From the NCBI GenBank assembly GCA_000507305.1, contig DF240506.1, forward strand, positions 1 through 64,000: a DNA stretch of 64,000 bases, in the 5' to 3' direction. Made by a program: the position numbers and the translations under genes. The notes under the pieces were generated by a model. It ran no database searches and had not been told where the DNA came from. It saw only the letters and a program-made list of their open reading frames with translations. This DNA is from Breviolum minutum Mf 1.05b.01 (taxonomy: Eukaryota; Sar; Dinophyceae; Suessiales; Symbiodiniaceae). Shown here piece after piece: positions 1 to 10,613 of this stretch (the stretch's first letter is position 1; every line of letters begins with the position of its first letter).

Positions 1-41
1 TGTTGTTGTTTGTTGTTTGTTGTTGTTGTTGTTGTTGCTGC

Positions 42-112
<71 letters not shown>

Positions 113-126
113 GAGGTTGAGGTTGA
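1..126. repeat. TTG/TGT trinucleotide microsatellite
   Basis: Nearly pure TTG repeats run to about position 112 and decay into GAGGTTGAG units. Two similar tracts in the same orientation lie near 37 kb and at the right end of the window. The window starts inside the tract, so its full length is unknown. Confidence 0.97.
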
Positions 127-3100
127 GTATTGGCTGATCCAAGCCTGCCACCGGTGCGCGGGTTTGAAACGCAATTAGTTGGGTTTTACGATTACGACCG
201 TCAGCATTGATCCAGATTATTGCGGTGTGAGAGACAAAGAAAAATCATTTGACACGGCACCGTCACCATTATGCTGCCTTTGTCGGGTTCAATCGTCCCA
301 CATCCATGAAAAAGTGGTCAGCGGAACCATTGTGATGTGACATTTTTGTTGGCGGGATTCAAAGCATTGGATAAGATCAACTTTACTATGCCTGTGTTTG
401 AGCTGCTGTGTTGAGCGATTTTGAGAGGTAAGGGCATGTTTCAATTTTCACACGAGCCGGATTTTAGTCCTTGACAGATGGCAAGGGGATGATGTTCTTT
501 TCTTTTGTTTTTTTTGAGTTGTTTTGTTGTTTTTTTGTTTGTTTTGTTTTTGCTTTGTGCTGTTTTTTTTTGATTCGCCCAATTTATTCGACAACTGTAG
601 AACCTTCCCGAATGTTCCTAGACGTTTTGCTGGGGCCGCCGAACCTTTGGGCAGCGCGGCCTTTAAGCAAAAAAAGTGAACCTCCCAAAAACTACCGTCT
701 GCACGTAAGACTAAATGTCAATGTTTTTGTGTGTGTTTTGCTGTGTCTGTTTGGATGTGTGTGTTGTTGCGGTTTCGTTGTGTCGTTTCTATATACTAGT
801 CTCGTCGAACCATGTTTGCAGAAGGCAGTCCGTGCGATCGAAAAAAACAAAACATCGTACTGCACTGCGATTTACTTTTTCCATTGGTTCAGGTATCACC
901 CGCAATTTGAATGCATTGGTTTCTCTTGTGTGGTTTTGTTTTGGTGTTCATGCTTGGATTTGTATTTTTTGTGTTGATTTTTGTTTGTGGGTATTGGCTT
1001 TCCAGTTTTATTTTGATTGCCGACAAACTTCAGAATCATGCTCCGTGCCGATACTGGACTGAGAAGAACTAAAACAAAATTATTTTGCATGGTTTCCTAG
1101 ACGTTGATGGCATCAATAGCATGTCATACGTGTATCATTTTGTATTATTTGCACATCTTGCATTGCCATCATATTGACATAATTCAAAAGTGTTCTTTTA
1201 TTTATTTGTTGAATACCAACCAGGACAATCCAAAGCTTTGGAGCTATCGCCACATTTTTGATAAAGATTGCATAGGGTTCCGCAATGATGAACAGCTGAA
1301 AAGTTGTGAGTTGCAGTGGTCTCACAAATTTGGATGATACGTAGGAATTGCATCCAATGAATTTGTTTGAAGTTGACGAATGGTTGAAGTGGTGATGTGT
1401 GCAAATCAATGTCTCAACACATCCAGTGTTCTTGTTGTGTTGGTTGGATGAAAATATGTTGTAGAAGTATTGTCAACCTGAACAGGTTCAAGTGTTCAAA
1501 ACATGGATGTGGCATCATGAAATCACGCCATGATCGCAGGATTGATGATGGCTAGGGGACAACAACGAAATTCATTGCTAGTATCATCACGCGCCCATGG
1601 ATTTTTTTCAAATGTTTGTGTCCAAACACAGGCATTCTTGCTGTATGCAGTACGCAATACGCTGGGGCGTCACATCATGGTTGGAGAAAAGTACTTGTTA
1701 CCAACACCTCTTTGGTTGATTCCGTGGAATGTCGTTGGACAGAGATCTGTGCATTGTATTTGAATCTGCCAAAAGATTGTTTTCAGACCATTTGATCCTG
1801 TCAACAATTCCAAAACTCACCTACGAGTCCATTACGCCATGTATTTTGCAACATGGCATGCGATGCTTCGCCTGAAGGAGCTACAGGTGGATGATCCAAA
1901 AATTTTGAGATGCAAAGTGCCATGTCTTTGTCTCTCAAATTCTGGCTTTTTGGACATTGGCCAGCATTAAATGACAGGGAATCCAGTCATCCAGTCATTT
2001 GTGAGAATAATTCATTGACAGGAAGTGATTTGCGTTTTTCAAACAGCGGCCACCCTGGCTTAGCAGGCAAAGGGGTGGAAAAAACGCTTGGGGAGCCGTA
2101 CTGTACCTGTTGCATCTCAGTCTAGTCATCAGACTGATGTGAGATGAAACCAGCAAAATACTGCAGACTTTGGGCCAGACGGACCTTCATTGGATTGAGG
2201 AATGATGTTTGAGTTCTGAAATGCAAAGAATCATCACCGACATCGTGTGGCTTCGCAGGTTCGTGGCAATCAGGATCTGGGTCTGACGAGTTCAGGATCG
2301 AAAGCTTTTTACGCGGGGACCGAAAAGCACCAGAAGGCACGAAAGTGAAGTGGTCACCAGGCCACAGGTTTCCTCAGTTTTATTCAACCGATGTTTTCAG
2401 GTGGATCTATGCCAAGCATTTTGGATGTCAAGAGCTTAGATTGATGAAGGATGAATATGTGACAATGGTTTTTGAGGTCTGAAAAGACTCCCTGTATCAG
2501 CTGTAAGCACTATTGAAATTTTCAAACATGTATCAAGTCGCGGCATCAGAAGACCAATCAAATCTTCTGCAATTGCACTGTCTGGTCAGTTTTGATGCAA
2601 CAGTCTGGATCTTCAAACACATCCTCTCTGTTTCGTCGGACTTTTCGTATCAAGCTGGAGGTCGCCGTCAATTTGAGATAATTACTTAGGAGGGTCCCGA
2701 GTGAGTCATTCACCCTGTTATACTCTCTATTGATGTTATGGATTTTTGCTTTGGGTGGGTGCTTGGTACCCCTAGGTGAGGTGTGTCTGCAATTTGATTA
2801 TACTGTATGATTATATTGTTGCTATGAATATTTATGGTATGAATGGTGTAGACGATATGCACGGGCGTAGGCGGCAGTCCTGTGCATTGGGTGCATATGA
2901 ACGAAAGACTAGAAAGAACTGTGTTGAATGTCGCACTGAGTCTTTATGTACAAATGCTATGCCAGACCTGGAGCACTAGATTCCCAGGTGAAACGAACTA
3001 TTTTTCCTGGAAAGCAACTGTAAATTGCAACTTCGTGCAGTCCTGTCCGATGCTGCAAGTGATTGATACGCTTGTTTGGTCCCTAGATATTGCAAACTTG

Positions 3101-3348
3101 AAAGCAGGGCGCAGCAAGCGTACAGTATCCAGTATGTGCCGATAATCCAGGTAAGACATCAAACGTTGGTCTCGCTTCTAGCCAATGTTTGAGTGCTACG
3201 TCTGCTACGTTCTTTTAGTAGCAATGTAACGATGTATAAAAACGAACACCCAGAAGTAGGATGCCAAATGCACATATTGAATGTGTAGATACACTAATAT
3301 ACTGACCTAGTGATCTACTCACAGACCCGCACACATGTAGACGCGCAG
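127..3348. other. Unassigned region without a clear gene
   Basis: Positions 470-1070 are rich in TTTTG and TGTTT. They give open frames only because T-rich codons lack stops, and the translations are Phe/Cys/Val-rich and unlike a protein. Around 1640-1970 several short frames on the + strand read like a decayed coding sequence (for example a segment containing MYFATWHAMLRLKELQVDD near 1835-1895), but stops and frame changes interrupt them and I do not recognise the family. Nothing else in this stretch supports a gene. Confidence 0.5.
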
Positions 3349-3493
3349 ACATCTTGTATGCATCAATGAAGGCTCTTTCAAGTCGGGTTTGGGAGCTAAG
3401 GAAGCTGCATTGGCTGAAGGCCTGAATGCTCATGCTGAAGCAGCTGGTGGTGTTGAAGCGCAAGCAGTTCTTAGGTTGCACTTTGCTGCTTGA
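3349..3493 (+). CDS. Possible terminal exon of an unidentified gene
   Basis: After a CGCAG acceptor-like site the frame reads into an Ala/Glu/Gly-rich helix-like segment (GAKEAALAEGLNAHAEAAGG) and stops with TGA at 3491-3493. The composition is protein-like, whereas the other frames are broken or poor. The retroelement begins only 60 bp downstream, so it may have inserted just behind this gene. The product is not recognised and upstream exons were not found. Confidence 0.35.
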
Positions 3494-3552
3494 ATTGCTT
3501 CAGGTCAAATCTCTGACCACTTCAACACATTCATTCAGTCTCCCACTATCAC

Positions 3553-3596
3553 TGGTTTCATAAGGATGATTTTGCTGCCCTTTCGTTTCAAGATCT
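3553..3596 (+). repeat. Split direct repeat A1 (left end of element)
   Basis: Forty-four bases starting TGGTTTCATAAGG are repeated without mismatch at 10703-10746. The flank on the left (ending ATCAC) differs from the base before A2, which marks the element boundary. Confidence 0.92.
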
Positions 3597-3597
3597 G

Positions 3598-3891
3598 ATG
3601 GGTGTATTAGCTTCTTGGGGACTTGAGCTTTTTGAGTTCCTTAGGGTTGGTGCATCTACTGGGTGGTTTGGTCTCTCCTGCCCTCTTCACTGTGGCAGTG
3701 TCACCTGGCCTGCTCTGGGCTTTGCTTTCCTGCTTGGACTTTTCTCTGGAATTTCCCTGCTCGTTTTCATTGCCATTTGGATTTGGTGCTACTTGGGGTC
3801 GCTGCCCATCCCTTCCTTTCGACCTACTGCTCCTGCTAATCCTCCCTCGCATTCTGCCGCTGCCAGATTGCGGGGGTACTTGAATGAGTGA
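3598..3891 (+). CDS. Short hydrophobic leader ORF upstream of gag-like ORF1
   Basis: An ATG at 3598, directly after repeat A1, opens 97 codons rich in Leu, Trp, Phe and Pro with membrane-like stretches. Its stop overlaps the ATG of the next ORF (ATGAGTGA at 3884-3891). Another frame of the same stretch is also open and hydrophobic, so this may just be a T/C-rich leader. I would not claim a product without a conserved reading frame in other copies of the element. Confidence 0.2.
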   Translation: MGVLASWGLELFEFLRVGASTGWFGLSCPLHCGSVTWPALGFAFLLGLFSGISLLVFIAIWIWCYLGSLPIPSFRPTAPANPPSHSAAARLRGYLNE

Positions 3892-4501
3892 GGATTTCGG
3901 GCTCTTGGTACAACGGGTTGACCTTCTCAGCAGTCAGGTGGCTGAGCTTACTGAGGCTGTCTCTCGCCTTGCTGCTAGGTTGGAGCCTGCTTCCGCTGCC
4001 CCTTCCTCCTACGAGTTGGTTGGTAGCTACGTGGATCATCGAGCACCTTCGGTGGTCAGTCGGGGTGGGGCTTCTTCATCAGTGGCTTCTAGCAGTGCTC
4101 TCTACAACGAGCTGGCGGCCGAGATTCCTCCGGTCCCTGAAAATCTGGTCCGGGATTGCTCTGTGTTGTCTGGTGGTAGCTTTACTTCCTTTCAGCGAGC
4201 TGAACGAGCGTGGAAGATTGGTTACTGGGCTCGCTTTTGCCTGGAAGGTCGAATCCAACGGCCTAGACCTTCAGCTGGTATCGACTTGGCGAACCAGTGC
4301 TACATCGTACTCCGTGCCCCTGAATTTGAGGTGCCCTTGCTTGCCCTCCGGGCAGCCGACTACAGGCATATCGTTGGGGATTTCAAGTCAAGCACTATCT
4401 CCCACGGATTTCCTTCACAGAAAGAAGCACGAGTGTACTGTGAGGCTGCTGGAGTCAGATTCCCAGATCGACCATGGCAGCTGCCCCAGTCCCGCAGGTA
4501 A
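3884..4501 (+). CDS. Retroelement ORF1, gag-like protein
   Basis: A 205-codon ORF. Residues 1-35 form a heptad-like stretch (LVQRVDLLSSQVAELTEAV) suited to a coiled coil, followed by a Ser/Ala-rich linker. From about residue 110 there is a compact domain with RAWKIGYWARFCLEGRIQRP and VLRAPEFEVPLLALRAADYR. I recall similar segments as common in dinoflagellate retroelement-derived proteins, where they precede the pol region. The 3' end overlaps the next ORF by 28 bases in another frame. A structural, gag-like role is inferred from position; no zinc knuckle is visible. Confidence 0.65.
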   Translation: MSEDFGLLVQRVDLLSSQVAELTEAVSRLAARLEPASAAPSSYELVGSYVDHRAPSVVSRGGASSSVASSSALYNELAAEIPPVPENLVRDCSVLSGGSFTSFQRAERAWKIGYWARFCLEGRIQRPRPSAGIDLANQCYIVLRAPEFEVPLLALRAADYRHIVGDFKSSTISHGFPSQKEARVYCEAAGVRFPDRPWQLPQSRR

Positions 4502-6007
4502 GCAGTATAGCAGAAGGCATCGAGGAGCTGTTCATCCTGTCTTTTCCTCTGGATGTGCCGGTGGAAGAGGCTTTCGCAGGCTATGCGTTGGTGGTCATGA
4601 AGAGAGATGGTGGAGCCCTACTTGCTCTTCCCGTTGGTTTGATTGCTATGGAGGCCCTGCAGACGGTCTCGTTGGAAGATCCTGCTTCGGATCTTGGTCC
4701 CCACACTGTGGTCCCTGTCCCAGGAGTGAAGGAGGCAGATGGAAGTCTTCAGCTACTTGGAAGCGATCTCGATGTGCTGTTAGTAGATGTCTCAGATGCA
4801 GTGGTGGCAAATCTCGTCCCTATGGAGCTTTCAGATCTGGATCCTACTTCGGTGCTTGGATTTCACGAAGATGTATCCTATCTCCCCGATGCGGCTACCC
4901 TGCTGAAGCTTACCAAGGAGTGGGTTGCCTCAGCCACTGCAGAAAGGGTTCAGTTCTACTCTGCGGACGAAGGAGGGCCCGCAGAGGAGCAGACAGCAGT
5001 ACCGAAGCAGAAAGCAAAGGGCAAAGGCAAGCACCGACAGGCCAAAGACTGTGTCGGCGGCAAAGCAGGTGGCCTCTCATATCCAGCAGATCTCCAGTCT
5101 TCTACCGAACATGGCATCGCAGCTTGCAGAGATTCAGGAGGAGCAGAGGAACATGAGGGAGGCTTTTCGACTCCAGAACATGCTGCCCCCACCTCGGGGG
5201 ACCCAAACTCCGGTCACCATGCCTATGCAGAGTTTTGCAAAGATGTTAGGAGCTCCCCCTCGAACCAAGCAGGTGACTTTTGCCTCGCCTCCTCCAAAGA
5301 AGGCAGCTGTGGAGTTGGATTCAGCTCTCAACGTTCAGGAGCAGGCAGAGGAGGGGGATCAGCTTTCAGAGAGGAGCCCTTTGGCAATGGCGATGCTGGA
5401 GCAGAGCAGAGCGCTGACAACGTTGGTATGTTTCTTCTTGGCGATCATGCAGAATGCCTTCAAGAGGATGAAGCCAGCCAGTCCCCTTCCGGCCAACCTG
5501 GAAGAACTTGCCCATGCAGATTTCTCGATGGTACAGTATATGGAGCGTTGCGGTGGCTTCGCAAATGCCAAAGACCTAGGCATTGTGCAATATGCTTTGA
5601 GCTTTGTGGCAGATTCAGCAATGCGGTCAGATTGGGAAGGAGTGCGGGAGCACCTGTCTTTGGCCATGCTGGCCATAGAGCAGGCAGCCCAGGACGGAGG
5701 TCGCTGGGACTTAGCATTCAATCTGCTGCTGTTGGAAGACCCACCGCCAGCGATATGGACCTATCGTCCCAATGCTATGGTGGCTCAGACAGGCAGATCC
5801 CGGGCATTCTGTTCACTGTGCCCTCAAAGGATGGCAACGGTGTCATTGGCTTTCATGAAGGAGATGGATTACATCGCTGGCCGTCGACAAGAGATGGTGA
5901 AGAAGGCTGCCCCTGTTCCTTTGCCGGTGCAACCAGCTCCAAAGCCGAAGAGGAAAGGAAAGTTCCCGAAAGGAAAGCCGGAGGCTTATGCAGAGGAGGA
6001 GGCCTAG
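4474..6007 (+). CDS. Retroelement ORF2, second gag-like protein, frame change near 5040
   Basis: From ATG 4474 the frame reads acidic, protein-like sequence to a basic stretch (KQKAKGKGKHRQAK). Near 5040 the natural sequence moves to the next frame, which continues with a probable coiled coil (HIQQISSLLPNMASQLAEIQ), a helical region, and a lysine-rich tail (KRKGKFPKGK) before TAG at 6005-6007. The upstream frame stays open through this stretch but its translation is Gly/Ser/Cys-rich and featureless. The frame change may be an indel in this copy. At the end, pol lies in the -1 frame relative to this ORF, so pol would need -1 frameshifting or reinitiation. No classical slippery heptamer was seen. 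Confidence 0.55.
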
Positions 6008-7077
6008 ATGTTGGTCCTCGTGATGATGGCCACCTGGTAGATCCCACAGATCCAGTTCCCTTGAGCAAGTGGGTCAATCTCTTGCTTCGCTCAGTTTTGG
6101 CTACGAAGACATCTTTCGCGGCCTTTGTTTCAAAAAGTATTCATTGCAACCTCGACAGGAGTTCCATGCCTGTCCATTCTGCTTTGTTCCCTATTCCGCT
6201 GCCTCTTGATGACGCTTGGATTGGGGTCCCATCGAGGTTGGGAGTGCAGAGAAGGAGGAGGCTAGCTTTGAGGAGATTGGTGAGGTTGGTCATTCTGGCC
6301 CTTAACTATCTTCATGCCCGAGCCCCTTTCTCAGTGGTTCCGCTTTTGTGGAGGAGGCCTTGCAGCTTGCATCTTCGTGTCTATGATCGAGTTGCGGCCC
6401 TATGCAGAGCAGGCGGCCCCCCAGAGATGATATCGATCTTTGGGTGTGGTCGCAAATCTTTTCAATTGGATGCACGTTTTCGAGAGCTACTAGGTGCGGT
6501 GCAAAGTCTTGGCATCGGTGGTTCTATGTATCATTCAAGAGGAGAAGGCAAGCCCGTCAGCATTGTGAATGACAAGGACCAGCTTGTTCCGTACAGGCAG
6601 CTGGACGCTTCAAGGTTGAAGATTGTTGGCTCTGGGAATTGGGACTGTAGACCTTTTCTTGACGAGCTGTTCTACATGCCCTTTGTTGAGCCTGCCATCA
6701 ACACCTATGACATCGAGTGCCCTGGGAGGTTTGCCCCTGATCTATCTCGCTGTGATCCCGATGAGACCTTGGCTCTATGCAGAGTATGGGATGCCAAAAA
6801 TCTCCTGAGGCTCTTCCATGTAGATGAAGCTCCGGTTTCCAAGAAGAAGTATGTCAAAGTCTTCAACAATTACAAAGGACCGGGGACAGATCGGCAGATA
6901 GGGGACAGAAGAGGAGCAAACTATTCAGAAGGCATGTTGGCAGGAGTTTCGCAGAGGCTCCCTACTGGATGTTCCCTACTCCAGATCATGCCTGCTCCTT
7001 TCCAAGAAGTCTTGAAGGGATCCATCACGGATCGCCGTGATTTTTACCATCAAATTGGTGTCTCCAGAGAAACCTGA
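6008..7077 (+). CDS. Retroelement pol, N-terminal part with start of reverse transcriptase
   Basis: In frame with 4474, the sequence from about 6010 to the TGA at 7075-7077 reads as pol. It contains LVILALNYLHARAPFS and VYDRVAALCRAGGPPE, then, at its end, the reverse transcriptase segment around TDRRDFYHQIGVSRE (nt 7024-7071), with the aspartates expected for RT motif A and the FYHQ typical of DIRS-type RTs. The protein does not end at the TGA: the next frame resumes at once with RNLTNVVYPPM, so a one-base difference near 7066-7072 breaks the gene. The true start codon of pol cannot be decided. Confidence 0.7.
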
Positions 7078-7082
7078 CGAAT

Positions 7083-10000
7083 GTGGTCTATCCCCCAATG
7101 CCTCTAGATGCTTTTGTTGGACTTCGAGCTCATGGAGAATTTTTGGAGGAGGCTGCAGGGAAGTTGAGACAAGGCAGGGAGGTCATTGGTGATTTTCTTC
7201 ATCAAAAGCCGAGACCCCTTCTTGTCGATGAGAGCACCTATGTGGTAGCCGGGTTCTCGGCATTGTTTCAAGGAGATCACTTAGGAGTAGAAGTGGCGAC
7301 CCTGGCACACTCAAATTTGCTGGTTGGAGCAGGACTTTTGGAAGATAGGCATCGTCTCCAAGGAGGAGTTCCCCTGATGGATGATAGCTGGGCCGAGGGC
7401 CTAGTAATAGACGATTACTTCGTGATCAGCAAGGAAGTCCTCGGAGCTGATGAGCCGTCAGTTTCGGCTCAACAGTTGGAGGCTGCAAAGGCCTGCTATC
7501 TTGAGGAGAAGATACTTGGGTCTGATGACAAGGATGTCATCTCTTCCGAAGTTTTCAAGGTTTGTGGTGTTGAGATAGATTCGAGGGAGGAGATGGTGAG
7601 GCGAGGCACTATTTCTGCTGGTGCTCCGGCGGAGAAACGTTTTGCCCTGGCTTTGCTGACAGCAAGATGTGCTTGCCTCCCCTACACCAGTGACGCACTT
7701 CACAGCTGTCTCTTGGGGTCTCTGGTCTCAGTGTCATTGATGAGGAGGCAAGTTTTGGCGATCCTGAATGAGATGTTTCATGTGATTCCTTCAGTCGAGC
7801 TTGCTCCTGGGAGTCCTGTGCTGAGGCCTTTATCGAGAAAGGCTGCTGATGAGATGGCTTTGATGAGCTTTTTGCTGCCAATAGCAGTCTCAAATCTGGC
7901 AGCCACTATGTGTGAGGAGGTCTTCGCAACTGATGCCTCCCTTAGCAAGGGGGCTATAGTATCAACCATGACAGACAAGGTCCTTGCTGCGGCGCTTTGG
8001 AGGTCTGCTGACCAACGTGTTCGTGGAGTTCCAATGATGAGAGCTGCGGAGGCTGTTGCGGCTTGGGCTGATCCTATGTTCGAACCTAGTCCTGCTGGTT
8101 TTGAGGATGAGGCTATGGTCAGAGGTGGAGAGGCTTCCTTTGAGGGAGGCTATGAGGATGAGAAGAAGGTCCCGAGGCCTTTGGGATTGTGGTTTCAGTT
8201 CCTAGAAATTTGCGGCGGAGCAGGAGTCGTCACCCGGGAGATCATCAAGTTAGGAGTCGTGGCAGGGCCGGTCTTTGACCTGTCGTTTAGTTCCCAGTAT
8301 GACATGATCAATCACCAGGTAGTGATGTGGCTAGTCCACATGATGGAGAGTGGCAGACTGCTGAGTTGGCTTTGCAGTCCGCCATGCACGTCTTTTTCAC
8401 CTGCGGCATATCCTGCCGTCAGGTCATATGCTTGTGCTGAAGGCTTTGACCAGAGCAACCCCAAGGTCATCATTGGTAACAAGCTCTCCTATGGCATGCT
8501 GGACTTGATGATGGTAGCAAAGAGGACAAGGGTCTATGCTATGGGAGAGACTCCTAGGCGCAGCAAGATGCGTTGGCTTCGAGTCTGGAAGAGGATGAGA
8601 GAGATGGGGGCCGAGGAGATCTTCCTCGATTCATGCATGTATGGCAGCATACATCAGAAAGGCTTTTGCTTTCTCACTATCAACATGTCGGCTGGATCCT
8701 TGAGCCGAAGGTGTTCCCGAGACCATCCTCATGTCAGGATAGAGGGCAAGTACACCAAGGGCTCAGCTGTGTACTGTGACGGTCTGGCAGAGGCACTTGC
8801 GAGATGCTTCTACGAGCACATTAAGAGGAGGCTTCAGCATGAGGAGACCGCGGCCATCAGGACAGAAGGCCTGGAGGACCTTGTGACGAATGATTTGTGT
8901 TTGACCAGACCATGGAAGACAAAGAAGGTTTGGAGCTGGAGAGGGAAGTCCCACATCAATATCTTAGAGTCAGCTGCAACTATGAAGCTGTCGGCGTCTT
9001 TGGCTATGTCTGGAGGAGATGTGAGGTATGTGAACATGGTGGATTCGAATGTGGCGAGGAGCATCCTCACCCGTTGTCGTTCTTCATCAGATGCTCTCAA
9101 GACCTTGCTACATCAGAACTCGGCTGTTGCTTTGGCTTATGGACTCTACCCTGCCTATCGCTTCTCACCCACCAGACACAATCCATCTGACCACCCTACC
9201 AGGAATGCCGATTTCCCTCCTCTGGCTGCTCACTCCCTTCTTGATGCTGTTGACCTCGATGGACTTTATGGACTTCTTTCTATAAATGGCATCAAGAGGG
9301 CTTTTGCAAATTGGGCTCGTCTGACCATCCTGCTCTCTCCGGCTTTGGTTCTGTCCATAGCTGATCCTTCAAGCTACCGTCGTCATGGACTCTTCGTTTC
9401 CCTTCCCCCTGAATGTTCCTTGGATTTTGATGCAACTCTTGGATACCCGGGGGAGGGACCATATGGAATTTTCATCTCAATCCTTATCTGCTTGCCAAGC
9501 CACTCAGTAGGTGCACCAATCCGAGGGTTCTCGAGCCATGGCGATGCTGCTAGACGGGCTGCTCGATCGGGTCTCGAACTACCGGAGGGAAGACGTGTTT
9601 TGGAAACAACAGCTGACATTCGGAGCAAACTGTTTTCAGGGTTCCAAATTTGGTTAGCAGACAACGAGATTGATTTCGACGACACATTCATGTCATCACC
9701 CCCGAACTTGGATGTAGCAAATGAAGTTTTGGTGAGGTATGGGAAGTGGCTCTTCCGTGAAGGAAAACCATACTACCACTTCTCGGAGCTTGTGAATGCC
9801 ATTACAGCGAGACGCCCACTGCTGCGGAGGTCACTTCAAGCGGCTTGGGATTTGGCTTTTATGTGGGGCTCTTTTGAGCCTGCAGAGCATCACGTTGCTA
9901 TGCCACACCAAATTCTGGTTGCCATGATTGCCTCGGCATGGTGCTGGGGTTGGACACGTGAAGCTGCAATTTTCGCATTGGCCTTTGGTGGGTTGCTTCG

Positions 10001-10610
10001 CATAGGCGAGGTTCTGCAGAGCAAGCGCTCTGATTTACTTTTGCCTGAAGATGTGAATGGTACAATTTCATACATCCTTTTGCGAATCAAGGAGCCGAAA
10101 ACAAGGTTCAGAGCAGCAAGACACCAGTCTTCACGTATCGAACAACCGGATCTGATACGCATCATCAGGATTGGATTGGGGAAGCTTAAGACGGATGAGT
10201 GGCTATGGGTTATGTCAGGGTCGACACTGAGATCGCGATTCAACAAGATACTTGAGAAGCTAGATCTGCCGTGCAGGACCCATGAAGTCCCAAAACCGCT
10301 GTCTTTAGCATCTTTTCGTCCAGGAGGTGCGACATGGCTGTTAGCAGAATGTGAAAGCATCGATATCATCAAGCGAAGGGGAAGATGGGCAAGCGAGAAA
10401 GTCATGAACTGTTACCTGCAGGAGGTTACGGCATCAACGTACATGATGGAGATCTCGCCGGCATCCAGAAGCCGGATTCTCGCTGCCTATAGCCTTTTTC
10501 CAAGCTTGATGACAACAGTAATTCATTTTCATGCAGCTCAAGTCCCGGAAGCGACTTGGTGGTTTTTGTTGCTGAATAGCCAGAATCAGCCGAAAGGGCA
10601 AGGTGGGTGA
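7083..10610 (+). CDS. Retroelement pol: reverse transcriptase, RNase H-like, methyltransferase-like and tyrosine recombinase domains
   Basis: About 1175 codons, continuing pol after the frame break. Numbering from the GTG at 7083: RT motif C is VIDD at 108-111 (GLVIDDYFVIS). A first RNase H-like aspartate lies in FATDASLSKG (D284). A methyltransferase-like domain follows, with a glycine-rich motif EICGGAGVV at about 375-383, SPPCTSFS at 432-439 and a GETPRRSKM motif further on. RNase H-like residues resume with ILES (E629), VDSNVA (D654) and NPSDHPTRN (700-708). A tyrosine recombinase closes the protein: catalytic Arg973 in GGLLRIGEVL, Arg1079 in LASFRPGGATW and probable nucleophile Tyr1111 in VMNCYLQEV. 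The usual His three residues before the second Arg is replaced by Ala. Stop at 10608-10610, four bases before repeat B1. Confidence 0.85.
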   Translation: MVYPPMPLDAFVGLRAHGEFLEEAAGKLRQGREVIGDFLHQKPRPLLVDESTYVVAGFSALFQGDHLGVEVATLAHSNLLVGAGLLEDRHRLQGGVPLMDDSWAEGLVIDDYFVISKEVLGADEPSVSAQQLEAAKACYLEEKILGSDDKDVISSEVFKVCGVEIDSREEMVRRGTISAGAPAEKRFALALLTARCACLPYTSDALHSCLLGSLVSVSLMRRQVLAILNEMFHVIPSVELAPGSPVLRPLSRKAADEMALMSFLLPIAVSNLAATMCEEVFATDASLSKGAIVSTMTDKVLAAALWRSADQRVRGVPMMRAAEAVAAWADPMFEPSPAGFEDEAMVRGGEASFEGGYEDEKKVPRPLGLWFQFLEICGGAGVVTREIIKLGVVAGPVFDLSFSSQYDMINHQVVMWLVHMMESGRLLSWLCSPPCTSFSPAAYPAVRSYACAEGFDQSNPKVIIGNKLSYGMLDLMMVAKRTRVYAMGETPRRSKMRWLRVWKRMREMGAEEIFLDSCMYGSIHQKGFCFLTINMSAGSLSRRCSRDHPHVRIEGKYTKGSAVYCDGLAEALARCFYEHIKRRLQHEETAAIRTEGLEDLVTNDLCLTRPWKTKKVWSWRGKSHINILESAATMKLSASLAMSGGDVRYVNMVDSNVARSILTRCRSSSDALKTLLHQNSAVALAYGLYPAYRFSPTRHNPSDHPTRNADFPPLAAHSLLDAVDLDGLYGLLSINGIKRAFANWARLTILLSPALVLSIADPSSYRRHGLFVSLPPECSLDFDATLGYPGEGPYGIFISILICLPSHSVGAPIRGFSSHGDAARRAARSGLELPEGRRVLETTADIRSKLFSGFQIWLADNEIDFDDTFMSSPPNLDVANEVLVRYGKWLFREGKPYYHFSELVNAITARRPLLRRSLQAAWDLAFMWGSFEPAEHHVAMPHQILVAMIASAWCWGWTREAAIFALAFGGLLRIGEVLQSKRSDLLLPEDVNGTISYILLRIKEPKTRFRAARHQSSRIEQPDLIRIIRIGLGKLKTDEWLWVMSGSTLRSRFNKILEKLDLPCRTHEVPKPLSLASFRPGGATWLLAECESIDIIKRRGRWASEKVMNCYLQEVTASTYMMEISPASRSRILAAYSLFPSLMTTVIHFHAAQVPEATWWFLLLNSQNQPKGQGG

Positions 10611-10613
10611 AGA

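Noticed and set aside
471-1090. Genes in the T-rich region on both strands
   Set aside because: Open frames arise from T/G-rich sequence; translations are Phe/Cys/Val-rich and show no family features.
4474-7077. A single 867-residue protein in one frame
   Set aside because: The middle third (about 5040-5990) is featureless in this frame, while the neighbouring frame has a coiled coil and lysine-rich tail, so the continuous frame is composite.
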